The notes under the pieces were generated by a model that worked only from the letters and a program-made list of their open reading frames with translations, did not search any database and was not told the origin of the DNA. Source: Candidatus Saccharimonadota bacterium (GTDB taxonomy: Bacteria; Patescibacteriota; Saccharimonadia; Saccharimonadales; Saccharimonadaceae). Taken from it: a DNA stretch of 33,750 nucleotides. The position numbers and the translations under genes were made by a program. The stretch is taken from the NCBI GenBank assembly GCA_013334475.1, contig JAAXXM010000004.1, positions 1 through 33,750 on the forward strand, in the 5' to 3' direction. Shown in pieces: positions 8,041-16,441 of the stretch; the first letter of the stretch is position 1, and each line of letters opens with the position of its first letter.

Positions 8041-8630
8041 TATTTTTTGCCTCCTTGTTTATCAAAAGGTATCCCAAATTTTTCTAGTAAAGCTCGGCTG
8101 TATTCAGCTTTGCCACCGGCAATAACGAAAGTAATCTGAAGACCATGCACGACTTGAGTTTCCTCGAAAGTTAGCTCAGGAAAGATTGACTGTTCTACAA
8201 TACCTAGATTGTAATTGCCAGATTTATCAAAAGAATTTGGATTGATTCCGTGAAAATCGCGGATACGAGGCATCGAAACGTTAACTAAACGATCCAAGAA
8301 CTCGTACATACGGGTACCCCTCAGGGTTACCATCGCACCGATCTTGTTCTGACCGGCTCGGATTTTGAAGGTAGCAATTGACTTACGAGCCATGCGCTCG
8401 GTTGGTAGCTGTCCGGTAATGCGAGTCAAAGTATTCTTGACAGCTTCGACATAACGCTTATCGTCCTTATTTTTGCCAGTTCCCGCGCTTACTACAATCT
8501 TCTCTAATTTTGGAACTTGATGAACATTTCCAAGTTTTAGTTCGGTTTGCAGTTCCTTGACTAGTTTGGTGCTATACAAGGCTTTCAAACGAGGAGCCGT
8601 CTTTGGCATAGCAGTGGTTGTTTTTGCCAT
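8040..8630 (-). CDS. rplE: 50S ribosomal protein uL5
   Basis: The 196-residue 5S rRNA-associated protein has [20 protein letters not shown] (about 42-61), [40 protein letters not shown] and [20 protein letters not shown], all standard. The N-terminus is about 15 residues longer than in E. coli. It overlaps rplX at one end and rpsN at the other by one base each, implying strong translational coupling. Confidence 0.97.
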   Translation of the reverse strand: MAKTTTAMPKTAPRLKALYSTKLVKELQTELKLGNVHQVPKLEKIVVSAGTGKNKDDKRYVEAVKNTLTRITGQLPTERMARKSIATFKIRAGQNKIGAMVTLRGTRMYEFLDRLVNVSMPRIRDFHGINPNSFDKSGNYNLGIVEQSIFPELTFEETQVVHGLQITFVIAGGKAEYSRALLEKFGIPFDKQGGKK

Positions 8631-8959
8631 TATTTGATCTCCTTTGAGTTATTTTGAACAGCCACTCGAGTCGTATCTCCATCAACGTTCTTGATGAGGC
8701 CAACTCGGCTGGTTTTACCTGATTTATCATCGACTACCAAAGCAACTTTATGAATCGACATTGGTACGTGGATGTCTTTGTGTCCACCACGAGGGTTCAA
8801 CGTGCTTGGTTTTAGATGACGATGAATTTGACCAACGCCTTCAACCAAAACTTTTCGTTCTTTCGTTAGGACGGCCACAACCTTACCGGTCGTGCCTTTT
8901 TTAGCTCCACCGATAATCTTGACGGTGTCACCTTTTTTAATTCTCTTTAAGCTAGGCAT
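8630..8959 (-). CDS. rplX: 50S ribosomal protein uL24
   Basis: The 109-residue protein opens with the KOW motif KRIKKGDTVKIIGGAKKGTT and continues GKVVAVLTKERKVLVEGVGQ, then HVPMSIHKVALV (SNVMLV-like) and a C-terminal segment ending KEIK. uL24 starts large-subunit assembly and lies by the exit tunnel. One-base overlaps with both rplN and rplE. Confidence 0.96.
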   Translation of the reverse strand: MPSLKRIKKGDTVKIIGGAKKGTTGKVVAVLTKERKVLVEGVGQIHRHLKPSTLNPRGGHKDIHVPMSIHKVALVVDDKSGKTSRVGLIKNVDGDTTRVAVQNNSKEIK

Positions 8960-9327
8960 TATAGTACCTCCGGCGCTAGGCTGATGATCTTGGAATAGCC
9001 ATAGTCGCGTAATTCACGTGGAACCGGTCCGAAAACACGGGTACCGCGCGGAGCTTTATCTTCGCCGATAATAACGGCAGCATTGTCATCAAAACAAATC
9101 GTCGAACCGTCTTTGCGCCTAATTTGGTCGCGGGTACGAACAACAACGGCTTTGACAACCGCTTTTTTCTTGACAACGCCAACAGTTGAGGCGTCTTTGA
9201 CTGAAGCTACGATTACGTCACCAACGCGAGCGTATCGGCGTCTAGTTCCGCCTAAGACTTTGATGCAACTGATAATCTTTGCACCTGAGTTGTCAGCGAC
9301 TTTTAGTCGTGATTCTTGTTGTATCAT
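8959..9327 (-). CDS. rplN: 50S ribosomal protein uL14
   Basis: The 122-residue length is exactly typical. It begins [20 protein letters not shown] and ends with [26 protein letters not shown], both nearly invariant in bacteria. uL14 forms bridges with the small subunit and binds RsfS. It follows rpsQ after 2 bases and overlaps rplX by one. Confidence 0.98.
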   Translation of the reverse strand: MIQQESRLKVADNSGAKIISCIKVLGGTRRRYARVGDVIVASVKDASTVGVVKKKAVVKAVVVRTRDQIRRKDGSTICFDDNAAVIIGEDKAPRGTRVFGPVPRELRDYGYSKIISLAPEVL

Positions 9328-9329
9328 GT

Positions 9330-9623
9330 CTATTCCTCAACCTTCTCAGCGCCTGCGACGTCTTCTTTGAGCTCGATTGATCCCTTTGATCTTTCGACGA
9401 TCTCAACTAGAACGTAGTGCTTTGATTTTGATATCGGACGACTTTCAGCGATTACGACTCGATCGCCGACTTTCGCTTCGTTCTTCTCATCGTGGGCGGC
9501 ATATTTACGGTTAACAGAGTACTGCTTACCGTAAATAGGATGCGTTTCACGACTAGTAACAGTGACGGTAATGGTCTTGTTCGCTGCATCCGAAGTAACG
9601 ATACCGGTCAGTGTCTTGGCCAT
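9330..9623 (-). CDS. rpsQ: 30S ribosomal protein uS17
   Basis: The 97-residue OB-fold protein shows [39 protein letters not shown], and [20 protein letters not shown], the hallmark ISKxKxW/Y motif. The C-terminus has an acidic extension ([16 protein letters not shown]) relative to E. coli. It follows rpmC after 1 base. Confidence 0.96.
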   Translation of the reverse strand: MAKTLTGIVTSDAANKTITVTVTSRETHPIYGKQYSVNRKYAAHDEKNEAKVGDRVVIAESRPISKSKHYVLVEIVERSKGSIELKEDVAGAEKVEE

Positions 9624-9624
9624 A

Positions 9625-9861
9625 TTACTTATCCTCCTTTAGCTTTGCAATTTCAGCTGCTCGGATAGCAGTGTTAATGCGTGCAATTTCTTTTCGCGTA
9701 ACAGTGATAAAGCGTGGATTGACTAGTTCACCTTGGTTTAATGAACGCCTGGCGTCCGATAAAGCCTTAGTTTTATCAATCAAATCTTGCCTTAGTTGTT
9801 CGACGGTTTTAATTTCTTTGACAGCCTTTTTAGCTTTTTTGACAGTAGTTTTAGTAGCCAT
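9625..9861 (-). CDS. rpmC: 50S ribosomal protein uL29
   Basis: The 78-residue protein has a lysine-rich N-terminal extension (MATKTTVKKAKKAVK) before the two-helix uL29 core: TVEQLRQDLIDKTKALSDAR, LNQGELVNPRFITVTRKEIA RINT. uL29 is at the tunnel exit where SRP and trigger factor dock; tig is also encoded in this window. It lies between rplP and rpsQ with 1-base gaps. Confidence 0.93.
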   Translation of the reverse strand: MATKTTVKKAKKAVKEIKTVEQLRQDLIDKTKALSDARRSLNQGELVNPRFITVTRKEIARINTAIRAAEIAKLKEDK

Positions 9862-9862
9862 A

Positions 9863-10276
9863 TTACAACTGTCCCCTTACGATGAATTTGGTTTTGACTG
9901 GTAATTTATGTCCAGCTAGACGCATTGCTTCGCGAGCTACGTCCTCTGATACACCCTTCATTTCAAACATGACGGTGCCAGTCTTAACTTTAGCTACGAA
10001 AAATTCAGGATTACCTTTGCCGCTACCCATTTTGACGTCCTGTGGCTTGCGCGTAACAGGAGTGTGTGGGAAAATGCGGATCCAAATTTTGCCACCACGT
10101 TGGACATGGTGAGTAATTGCCTGACGAGCAGCCTCGATCTGACGACCGGTGATGCGCTCATTTTCGATTGATTGTAGGCCGTAATCGCCAAAAGCTAGAT
10201 AGTTGCCGCGAGTCGCGACGCCATCATTTTTGCCTTTGCGTACTTTTCGATACTTAGTTTTCTTTGGTAATAACAT
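9863..10276 (-). CDS. rplP: 50S ribosomal protein uL16
   Basis: The 137-residue protein starts [20 protein letters not shown] and contains [40 protein letters not shown] and [20 protein letters not shown], diagnostic of uL16, which lines the A-site tRNA elbow. It sits 3 bases after the rpsC stop and 1 base before rpmC. Confidence 0.98.
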   Translation of the reverse strand: MLLPKKTKYRKVRKGKNDGVATRGNYLAFGDYGLQSIENERITGRQIEAARQAITHHVQRGGKIWIRIFPHTPVTRKPQDVKMGSGKGNPEFFVAKVKTGTVMFEMKGVSEDVAREAMRLAGHKLPVKTKFIVRGQL

Positions 10277-10279
10277 GGC

Positions 10280-10909
10280 CTAAATCCTCTCGCCCTTATA
10301 GATCCATACCTTCACACCGATAATGCCAGCGGCAGTATGAGCACGTGCAATATGAAAATCAACATCTGCGCGCAAGGTATGAAGAGGCACTGAGCCCTCA
10401 ATAACTTTTTCGCGTCGTGCCATTTCGGCGTTATTCAATCGTCCAGCCACTTGAATACGAACACCTTTAGCGCCGGCATTCATCGTGTTCTGAGCCGCCA
10501 TCTTGATAGCGCGGCGGAAATTTATGCGTCGCTCTAACTGATGAGCAATATTCTCGGCAACTAGCTTGGCAGCTAGTTCTGGTCGCTTGACCTCTTCGAT
10601 ATTCAACCTAACTGGTAGGCTGGTAACTTTTTCTAGGATGCCCTTTAATTCGGTAACGCCAGCACCACCACGACCAATTACGACACCAGCTTTGGCGGTG
10701 TGAATAGTAATCGTTACTAGGTTAGCTGATCGCTCGATTTCGATACCGTTGATCGTCGGGCGGCTATTAAAGCGCTTTTCGATGATTTCGCGGATTTTCG
10801 TATCTTCGGCAATCCATTTAGCAAAGTCACGCTTGTTAGCGAACCAGCGCGAGCTCCAGTTTTTATGAACTTGAAGACGGAAGCTGATTGGGTTTACTTT
10901 TTGTCCCAT
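10280..10909 (-). CDS. rpsC: 30S ribosomal protein uS3
   Basis: The 209-residue protein has the MGQKVNPISFRLQVHKNWSS start, the KH domain with VVIGRGGAGVTELKGILEKV (about 76-95), and the C-terminal domain with ARREKVIEGSVPLHTLRADV and GIIGVKVWIYKGERI. It ends soon after the second domain, without the long C-terminal tail of E. coli uS3. uS3 lies at the mRNA entry tunnel. It overlaps rplV by one base. Confidence 0.97.
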   Translation of the reverse strand: MGQKVNPISFRLQVHKNWSSRWFANKRDFAKWIAEDTKIREIIEKRFNSRPTINGIEIERSANLVTITIHTAKAGVVIGRGGAGVTELKGILEKVTSLPVRLNIEEVKRPELAAKLVAENIAHQLERRINFRRAIKMAAQNTMNAGAKGVRIQVAGRLNNAEMARREKVIEGSVPLHTLRADVDFHIARAHTAAGIIGVKVWIYKGERI

Positions 10910-11322
10910 TACTTTGTCTCCTTTGCGGCTTCAGATTTTTTATCTTCGACCTTCTTAGTTACACTTTTCTTCGGTTTGATATCGCCAGTTACTTCTACTA
11001 GGATATTCGACGATTTCTTTTGGAATGGTAGCGCGCGACCGCGGCTAGCTGGGATGTATCGCTTCAAGCGAGTACCGGCAGTGATTGACAGGGTCGTGAT
11101 TACCAATGTTTTACCATCAACATTGTGATTATTGATAGCATTTGCTTTGGCACTTTCGATAGCAGCTTTGACTGGTTTTGCGGCTGACTTTGGTGTGTGA
11201 GCTAGGATAACCAGCGCATCAGCGACCGTTCGTCCGCGGACCAGGCTGGCGACCAACGAGACTTTGCGAGGAGCTTGGTCAACGCCTTTGATGTATGATT
11301 TTGCGGTATAAGTTTCGGCCAT
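10909..11322 (-). CDS. rplV: 50S ribosomal protein uL22 with charged C-terminal tail
   Basis: The uL22 core (residues 1-112) has APRKVSLVASLVRGRTVADA, ILAHTPKSAAKPVKAAIESA and the tunnel-lining hairpin before RYIPASRGRALPFQKKSSNI. The family is about 110 residues; here it is 137, with a C-terminal tail rich in Lys/Glu/Ser/Val (VTKKVEDKKSEAAKETK). Such tails are common among CPR ribosomal proteins. It lies between rpsS and rpsC. Confidence 0.96.
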   Translation of the reverse strand: MAETYTAKSYIKGVDQAPRKVSLVASLVRGRTVADALVILAHTPKSAAKPVKAAIESAKANAINNHNVDGKTLVITTLSITAGTRLKRYIPASRGRALPFQKKSSNILVEVTGDIKPKKSVTKKVEDKKSEAAKETK

Positions 11323-11325
11323 ACA

Positions 11326-11604
11326 CTATGCTCCTTTCGTCGTGGCGCTAGCACCGCCGTGTTTTCTAAATTTACGAGTTGGGCTGAATTCGCCTAATTT
11401 ATGGCCGACCATGTTTTCTGATACTAATACCGGAACATGGACGCGTCCATTGTGAACGGCGATGGTTCGTCCAACCATCTCTGGGCTGATCGTGCTTGCG
11501 CGAGCCCAAGTCTTGATTATCGTCCTGTCGTCTGGACCTAAACTAGCCACTTTCTTAGCGAGTTTGAAGTCCACGAAAGGTCCTTTTTTAAGAGAGCGAC
11601 TCAT
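11326..11604 (-). CDS. rpsS: 30S ribosomal protein uS19
   Basis: The 92-residue protein begins [20 protein letters not shown] and contains [20 protein letters not shown]-like sequence ([20 protein letters not shown]), then [16 protein letters not shown], standard for uS19 in the 30S head. It lies 2 bases after the rplB stop and 3 bases before rplV. Confidence 0.98.
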   Translation of the reverse strand: MSRSLKKGPFVDFKLAKKVASLGPDDRTIIKTWARASTISPEMVGRTIAVHNGRVHVPVLVSENMVGHKLGEFSPTRKFRKHGGASATTKGA

Positions 11605-11606
11605 GT

Positions 11607-12446
11607 CTATTTCTTCCTCTTCGCATCGTGGCGACTTTTAACTATTAATCCAGCAACATCTTTGCGTCGGCGAGTCCTGTAGCCAAGAGTCAATTGACCC
11701 CATGGAGTACGAGGAGCTTTACCGGTACCGTGTCGTCCACCGTCACCACCACCGTGTGGGTGATCAACCGCGTTCATGACAACACCGCGGACAGTTGGAC
11801 GGATACCCATGCGTCGCTTGCGTCCGGCTGAGCCGATTTTGATGTTCTGGTGCTGTAAATTACCAACCATACCGATAGCAGCCGTAGCAGTTAGCAAGAA
11901 CTTGCGAACTTCACCTGACGGCAAGCGAACCTGGGCGTAATCGCCCTCTTTGGCCATCAACTGAGCGGTCGCACCGGCAGCCCTGACCATCTGAGCACCC
12001 TTACCAGGTGTAATCTCGATAGCATAGACCTGTGTACCAACTGGAATATTCGCAAGAGGTAGTCGGTTACTAGCTTCGACTGGAGCCTCGGCTCCGCTTT
12101 GAATGACCTTACCTTTGTACATTGATGTATCGGCCAAAATGTAATGGTAGATACCATACTGATCTTTGACTCGAGCGATACGCGCACTACGGTTTGGATC
12201 GTATTCGATTTCTTCAACTTTTACGGTCAAACCGCCAGCTAGCATATGGTTCATTAATCGGTAATGGCGCTTGACGCCGCCGCCACGATGGCGAACGGTA
12301 ATGCGACCGGTGTTATTGCGACCAGCCTGCTGTTTCTTGCTTTTTAGCAAACTCTTTAGCGGCTTTTTAGTCGTAATTTCACTCAAATCTTGGCTAGTCA
12401 TTCCGCGACGAGCTGGAGTAGTTGGATTGTATTGCTTGATTGGCAT
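11607..12446 (-). CDS. rplB: 50S ribosomal protein uL2
   Basis: The 279-residue protein has [20 protein letters not shown] (about 42-61), the central [20 protein letters not shown] and the C-terminal hallmark [20 protein letters not shown] then PRTPWG. uL2 is essential for subunit association and peptidyl-transferase activity; the conserved histidine of VDHPHGGG is present. One-base overlap with rplW. Confidence 0.98.
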   Translation of the reverse strand: MPIKQYNPTTPARRGMTSQDLSEITTKKPLKSLLKSKKQQAGRNNTGRITVRHRGGGVKRHYRLMNHMLAGGLTVKVEEIEYDPNRSARIARVKDQYGIYHYILADTSMYKGKVIQSGAEAPVEASNRLPLANIPVGTQVYAIEITPGKGAQMVRAAGATAQLMAKEGDYAQVRLPSGEVRKFLLTATAAIGMVGNLQHQNIKIGSAGRKRRMGIRPTVRGVVMNAVDHPHGGGDGGRHGTGKAPRTPWGQLTLGYRTRRRKDVAGLIVKSRHDAKRKK

Positions 12447-12772
12447 TACTTCTTCTCCTTCTTTGCAGGCTTGGTTTCGGCCTCTGGCTGATCAAAAATC
12501 TTGATACTATTGCCGTTGACTAAAGTTATATAAGCCTTCTTTAGATCTTGTCGGTTGGTCGTTCCAGGATAAGCGCGCTTACCACGTGAGTAGCGGACAG
12601 CTTTGCCATTCTGGATCAAAGTTCGAACTGATTTGACCTTGACGTTATATTCAGTTTCGATGGCATCGACGATCTGTTTGGTATTAGCGCTAACCGGTAC
12701 GTCAAATACATAGATGTTTTTGAGCGATAGACCGTAGGCTTTTTCAGTTTTGCGTGGGAATAAATTAATCAT
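12446..12772 (-). CDS. rplW: 50S ribosomal protein uL23
   Basis: The 108-residue protein has TEKAYGLSLKNIYVFDVPVS, NTKQIVDAIETEYNVKVKSV and RAYPGTTNRQDLKKAYITLV-like sequence (RGKRAYPGTTNRQDLKKAYI), matching uL23 (family 95-100 residues) plus a lysine-rich tail. It is the main trigger factor docking protein at the tunnel exit. It lies between rplD and rplB. Confidence 0.95.
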   Translation of the reverse strand: MINLFPRKTEKAYGLSLKNIYVFDVPVSANTKQIVDAIETEYNVKVKSVRTLIQNGKAVRYSRGKRAYPGTTNRQDLKKAYITLVNGNSIKIFDQPEAETKPAKKEKK

Positions 12773-12773
12773 C

Positions 12774-13397
12774 TTACTTATCTCCCTTTGCTAGCCAACC
12801 CTTGATGACCTCTAGAGCCTTTGGCGAAATGACAATCTTATCGGCGTTCAAAATATCATAAACGTTCAGATAGCTTGCCCTGACTAGTAAGATGTTTTGG
12901 ATGTTATTGGTCGATTTTAGCAGTTCTGGAGACTTCTCGTCGACGACCATCAGAACCTTACGATCAAATTTATTATCCTTTAAGAACTTAGCTGCATCAG
13001 CTGTCTTACCGTTGAACTTGATGTCCATAACGGCAATTTTCTTAGCTTGGTTGGCAAGTGTTAGAGCTTGCCTGACCGCTACGCGCTTGTCAGTAGTTGT
13101 AATACGAATTGAATAGTTGGCAGAACCCCTTGGTCCAAAGGCTATACCGCCGCCTCGCCAGATTGGGTTTCTTGATGAACCAAATCGTGCGCGACCAGTA
13201 CCTTTTTGTTTCCAAGGTTTTTTGCCACCGCCGCTTACTTCACCGCGAGTCTTGGTCGTGGCGTGAGCGTTGCGAGCGTTCGCAAGGTAGCTATTATAAG
13301 CTAGCTTTAGTAGGTCATGACTCTTGACTTCGACGTCAAAAATATCTTTAGGTAAAGCATTTTTAACAGCAGAAGTGGTTTTGGTAGTTTCAGCCAT
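12774..13397 (-). CDS. rplD: 50S ribosomal protein uL4
   Basis: The 207-residue protein has the long tunnel-facing loop GGGKKPWKQKGTGRARFGSS followed by RNPIWRGGGIAFGPRG (about 55-90), then VLMVVDEKSPELLKSTNNIQ and SYLNVYDILNADKIVISPKA toward the C-terminus. In gamma-proteobacteria uL4 represses the S10 operon; whether that occurs here through the rplC leader is unknown. One-base overlap with rplC. Confidence 0.97.
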   Translation of the reverse strand: MAETTKTTSAVKNALPKDIFDVEVKSHDLLKLAYNSYLANARNAHATTKTRGEVSGGGKKPWKQKGTGRARFGSSRNPIWRGGGIAFGPRGSANYSIRITTTDKRVAVRQALTLANQAKKIAVMDIKFNGKTADAAKFLKDNKFDRKVLMVVDEKSPELLKSTNNIQNILLVRASYLNVYDILNADKIVISPKALEVIKGWLAKGDK

Positions 13398-14011
13398 TAT
13401 GCTTTTCCTCCTATAATGATTAGGCCTTTTTTCGGACCAGGAACGGCACCGCGAAGACCAATTAAGTTGTTTTCGGTGTCGATGTATGACACGACCAGGT
13501 TTTTGACAGTTACCCTGTCGTGACCCATTCGTCCAGCCATGCGCTTACCCTTTAGAATTTTTTGAGGATACTGAGATCCGATTGAACCCGGCTTCCTCGA
13601 GTAAGCAAAGGCACCGTGCGTTGCGCGACCTCTGTTAAAGTTATGTCGCTTGATTGTACCCGCAAAACCTTTACCTTTGGAAGTACCAGTAGCGTCAACT
13701 ACGTCTCCTAATGCAAAAGTTGTTACGTCGATCGTGCTTCCTACCGATAGGCCATCTGGTAGTTCGGCTAACCGAATTTCCCGAATATGTTTCGGGTTAC
13801 TTCCGGCTGGTTTGGTGTGTCCAGCCACGGCCTTGCTCAGGTTCTTACCCTCACCATATGCTACCTGAACTGCGTTGTAGCCGTCTTTTTCAACGGTCTT
13901 CACCTGAGTCACAGTCACAGGGCCGGCTTGAATTAGCGTAACAGGAACTGCTTCGCCATCCTTGCCAATGATTTGGGTCATACCAATTTTGGTACCGAGA
14001 AGTGCTTTCAT
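13397..14011 (-). CDS. rplC: 50S ribosomal protein uL3
   Basis: Three in-frame starts exist. The ATG at 14011 gives MKALLGTKIGMTQIIGKDGE, the canonical family N-terminus, and GGGAG lies 10 bases upstream; the ATG at 14020 is only 1 base from GGGAG, and the most distal start lies in a leader hairpin. The 204-residue product contains TGTSKGKGFAGTIKRHNFNR, GRATHG, and RKPGSIGSQYPQKILKGKRM with MAGRMGHDRVTVKNL, diagnostic of uL3. It is the first gene of the S10/spc run here because rpsJ is about 2.8 kb upstream. Confidence 0.97.
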   Translation of the reverse strand: MKALLGTKIGMTQIIGKDGEAVPVTLIQAGPVTVTQVKTVEKDGYNAVQVAYGEGKNLSKAVAGHTKPAGSNPKHIREIRLAELPDGLSVGSTIDVTTFALGDVVDATGTSKGKGFAGTIKRHNFNRGRATHGAFAYSRKPGSIGSQYPQKILKGKRMAGRMGHDRVTVKNLVVSYIDTENNLIGLRGAVPGPKKGLIIIGGKA

Positions 14012-14114
14012 TGCCTTCATGCTCCCATTTAAAATTCTTGGTGGAGGGTGGTATCTGTTGTGACAGACCTGCCAATTCACCAAGAATCGTTTAATATTAA
14101 TTCGTATAAGTTAC
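14012..14114 (-). promoter_or_regulatory. Structured 5' leader of the rplC operon
   Basis: Between the predicted start point (about 14114) and rplC the RNA can form a perfect 10-bp stem (14034-14043 with 14078-14087, TTCTTGGTG/CACCAAGAA core), enclosing a second hairpin with a TCTGT/ACAGA stem and CACA loop. The outer stem is followed by UUUUAAA and then the rplC Shine-Dalgarno sequence. This layout fits a ribosomal-protein leader or attenuator, but no known class was recognised. Confidence 0.55.
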
Positions 14115-14120
14115 CATGGG

Positions 14121-14149
14121 AGTTTATCACACAATCTGTTTTAAGTCAA
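14121..14149 (-). promoter_or_regulatory. rplC-secY operon promoter (TTGACT-17-TAAACT, extended -10)
   Basis: TTGACT (14144-14149), 17 bases, TAAACT (14121-14126), with TGA just before the -10 forming an extended -10. It drives the S10/spc run and points away from the divergent carboxypeptidase gene. Confidence 0.75.
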
Positions 14150-14170
14150 GTACGCCGACCACGCTAGTTA

Positions 14171-14179
14171 TGATAAAAT
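14171..14179 (+). promoter_or_regulatory. Extended -10 element of the carboxypeptidase gene, predicted leaderless
   Basis: TGATAAAAT ends 6 bases before the ATG at 14186, which places the predicted transcription start at or next to the A of the start codon. No -35 match and no Shine-Dalgarno sequence are seen. Confidence 0.5.
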
Positions 14180-14185
14180 ATATGA

Positions 14186-15061
14186 ATGATTATACCGCAC
14201 AAAAAGCGGACAAAGCTTCACTATATTAACCTGGTTAATATCGTCCTGCTCGTGAGTGTCGTTGGCTTTGGGACCTATATTAATCTGGATTTAGCGCGTA
14301 AGACCGAGATACTTGACCAACAGATTACTAACAATCGAATAATCCTTGAAAAGTCATCGGCAATCATATCGGCAGCTGCCAAAAAACGTCAACCTGTTTA
14401 CGTCAGCTTACCTGGTGCCGATACTATTCGGGCGATTCGCCAGGATTATATGGCTCCAGATAGTCTATGGACGATAATAAATAAAACCCATTCGATTTCA
14501 ACTGATTATGTCCCGTCATCCCTAAGTGTGCCTAATGTACCGCTTAATCCTGGAAAAACTCAGTCGGAGATGTCAGTCAGAAGTGATATAAAAGAACCAT
14601 TAGAGACGATGTTTGCCGCTGCAAAAACCGCCGGTTTTAGCCTGATGCTCGGTAGTGGCTATCGTTCAGCTGCTTTGCAAAGAAGCTATTTTAACAGCCT
14701 AGCCGCCAGTGTTGGCGACACGGCCGCCAATCAGGCTATCGCCTATCCGGGTCAAAGTGAACATCAATCAGGTCTAGCTGCTGATATCAGCCTTGTTTCG
14801 AGCGAATGCTATCTAAGCAACTGTTTTGCAACAACTGGCGCTGGTAAATGGCTTGAGGATAATTCTTATAAATATGGTTTTATTTTGCGTTACCCAAGTG
14901 GCAAAGAATCGATTACCCAATATCAATACGAGCCTTGGCACTTTCGCTATGTTGACATTGATCTAGCCACAGCCCTATATCAAAGCGGCCTGACGCTCGA
15001 CGAAGCGTGGTCGTATTTGCAGGCTGCTGATGATATTTTGAGAAGTAATCAGGCAATTTAA
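14186..15061 (+). CDS. Membrane-anchored D-alanyl-D-alanine carboxypeptidase, VanY-like (peptidase M15B)
   Basis: The 291-residue protein has a basic N-terminus and one hydrophobic segment (about 13-33), so the rest is probably outside the membrane. The M15B catalytic domain occupies about 130-275: GSGYRSAALQ at 156-165, SEHQSGLAAD at 191-200 (zinc ligands His193 and Asp200) and EPWH at 249-252 (catalytic Glu249, zinc ligand His252). This family trims the terminal D-Ala of peptidoglycan stem peptides. The region from 34 to 125 is a probable coiled-coil or stalk of unknown function. It is divergent from rplC and convergent with the CapA-like gene. The exact substrate is inferred; vancomycin resistance is not implied, as no other van genes are present. 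Confidence 0.88.
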   Translation: MIIPHKKRTKLHYINLVNIVLLVSVVGFGTYINLDLARKTEILDQQITNNRIILEKSSAIISAAAKKRQPVYVSLPGADTIRAIRQDYMAPDSLWTIINKTHSISTDYVPSSLSVPNVPLNPGKTQSEMSVRSDIKEPLETMFAAAKTAGFSLMLGSGYRSAALQRSYFNSLAASVGDTAANQAIAYPGQSEHQSGLAADISLVSSECYLSNCFATTGAGKWLEDNSYKYGFILRYPSGKESITQYQYEPWHFRYVDIDLATALYQSGLTLDEAWSYLQAADDILRSNQAI

Positions 15062-15063
15062 TT

Positions 15064-15087
15064 CTACTTTTTGCAATCAAAAAGTAG
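15064..15087. terminator. Hairpin between convergent genes, possible bidirectional terminator
   Basis: CTACTTTTTG, CAAT loop, CAAAAAGTAG: a perfect 10-bp stem that starts 3 bases after the carboxypeptidase stop and lies 30 bases beyond the CapA-like stop. It is AT-rich with T-runs inside the stem, not after it, so termination is plausible but not certain. Confidence 0.5.
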
Positions 15088-15117
15088 CGATAATTAGTTT
15101 GGATTAATATTAATGTA

Positions 15118-16332
15118 TTAATTAATCTTAACCTTATTACCAATCGTATCAGTCACATACTTCATCTGATCACTAGCCGTAGTATTGAATAATGATCGAC
15201 TTAAGGCATCAGCAGCCGAGTTTAGCGGATATATCATACAGTTTTTGCGAGCTAATAAATCGTTATTTGCTGCCTGGCTAGCCGTCCACTCATACGACAT
15301 AAAAGTAGGCGTGAATGTCAGGTTAGAAATCACAACCTTACCTGTGGCCAAAGTCTTTGTAATATCGAATCTTGCTACTCCGCCAATTAGTTCTTTGAGC
15401 GCCAGTTGCGACGACAGCATATTGCCTAATGAATACCAAACCGTCATTTTACCACCGTCTGGACGATCGATAACATCAACCGTCTGCAAGACATGTGGGC
15501 CGGTACCGATTATTACGTCAACTCCGAGTGAACTAAGTAAATTAACCGCCGATTTTTGATCTGAGCTAACTATATTAGAGTCTTCGACGCCCCAGTGCAT
15601 CGATATAATCACGACATCGGCATTCTGCCTGGCTTCCGTAACGAGGCGCCTGACCAGAACTTCGTCATGATATAGATTAACGCTATAGCTGGGTGTTGAC
15701 TTGTTATTATTGAAATCCGCGAACGATATAAAACCTATTTTTACGCCTTTAACCGTCGCATAAGCAACTTTTTCCTGGTCACTAGCCGACTTGTTGGCGC
15801 CACTCACGGCAAGAGGCTTCAAACTACCCCATAAATCGACCGTCGTAGCGATGGCCGACGTGCCTTTATCAGCCATGTGGTTATTAGCCAGATTGATCAT
15901 ATTACAGCCGACCGACTGCAAATCACGCGCGAATTGCTGGGGCGCGTTAAATGATGGATAGCCACTGATGCCGTAGGCCTCGCCCGAGCTTAAACCTTCT
16001 TGGTTGCAAAAAACCAGTTCATCACCCTTGTAGATTGACTTGATATTCGAAAAGAATTGTTGATAATCATAGCCAGAAGAGGTTTTAGCGTTCGCGTTAA
16101 TCGTATCATGAGCTAACATATCGCCCATCGCCGCCATATGAATTATGGTCTCGGTCGGAGCCGGCGTCGATTGAACCGTTTTTGTCGGTGCGTCAGACGT
16201 GATCACCGATGGCTTATTTTGGCGATTGATAACGATCAGCCAAACTGCCAAACCGGAGACTATAGCTAGCCCTATAATTATCAGGACAATAATCATTCTT
16301 TTATTAAATACAAAACGTTTTGCTATCTTCAT
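15118..16332 (-). CDS. CapA-family protein (PGA_cap metallophosphatase-like), membrane anchored
   Basis: The ATG at 16332 gives 404 residues; a TTG 9 bases upstream lies next to the -10 box and is unlikely. A basic start plus a hydrophobic segment (about 13-35) and a Ser/Thr/Pro-rich linker (40-62) suggest an external domain. CapA landmarks follow in order: AAMGDMLAHD (67-76), FCNQEGLSSG (108-117), NMINLANNHMADKG (144-157), ISMHWGVED (243-251), IIGTGPHVLQ (274-283) and WYSLGNMLSS (299-308). These are the metal-site motifs of the calcineurin-like fold shared with poly-gamma-glutamate synthesis protein CapA. No capB or capC is nearby, so a general envelope or surface-polymer role is more likely than capsule synthesis. 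Confidence 0.88.
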   Translation of the reverse strand: MKIAKRFVFNKRMIIVLIIIGLAIVSGLAVWLIVINRQNKPSVITSDAPTKTVQSTPAPTETIIHMAAMGDMLAHDTINANAKTSSGYDYQQFFSNIKSIYKGDELVFCNQEGLSSGEAYGISGYPSFNAPQQFARDLQSVGCNMINLANNHMADKGTSAIATTVDLWGSLKPLAVSGANKSASDQEKVAYATVKGVKIGFISFADFNNNKSTPSYSVNLYHDEVLVRRLVTEARQNADVVIISMHWGVEDSNIVSSDQKSAVNLLSSLGVDVIIGTGPHVLQTVDVIDRPDGGKMTVWYSLGNMLSSQLALKELIGGVARFDITKTLATGKVVISNLTFTPTFMSYEWTASQAANNDLLARKNCMIYPLNSAADALSRSLFNTTASDQMKYVTDTIGNKVKIN

Positions 16333-16341
16333 CCAAATCAA

Positions 16342-16350
16342 AGTATAGCA
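16342..16350 (-). promoter_or_regulatory. Extended -10 of the CapA-like gene, predicted near-leaderless
   Basis: On the minus strand TGCTATACT ends 9 bases before the ATG at 16332, predicting a leader of about 3 nt. There is no Shine-Dalgarno sequence. A weak -35 (TTGAGC, 19-base spacing) is possible. Confidence 0.5.
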
Positions 16351-16364
16351 AATCTTAAATATGG

Positions 16365-16393
16365 TTGCTCAATCCGCTTGTGTTTTTTATAAT
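16365..16393 (+). promoter_or_regulatory. Promoter of the small membrane protein gene (TTGCTC-17-TATAAT)
   Basis: TTGCTC (16365-16370), 17 bases, perfect TATAAT (16388-16393). The predicted leader is about 42 nt and contains TAGGAG 10 bases before the ATG, in contrast to the leaderless neighbour on the other strand. Confidence 0.65.
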
Positions 16394-16441
16394 TCTAAGC
16401 GACAATATACTAAGCAATTTACCGATAGGAGTGGATAAAAT

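Noticed and set aside
9611-9904. Plus-strand open frames opposite ribosomal and polymerase genes, for example at 9611-9904 and 18937-19287
   Set aside because: They are antisense to well-conserved genes, have no family resemblance and no matching promoter or ribosome-binding site.
14012-14083. Longer rplC start giving 24 extra residues
   Set aside because: The extension lies in the leader hairpin, does not resemble uL3, and the internal ATG at 14011 has a well-spaced Shine-Dalgarno sequence and the family N-terminus.
14186-15061. Vancomycin-resistance role for the VanY-like gene
   Set aside because: No vanHAX or vanRS-type genes are nearby; D,D-carboxypeptidases of this family are common in cell-wall maturation.
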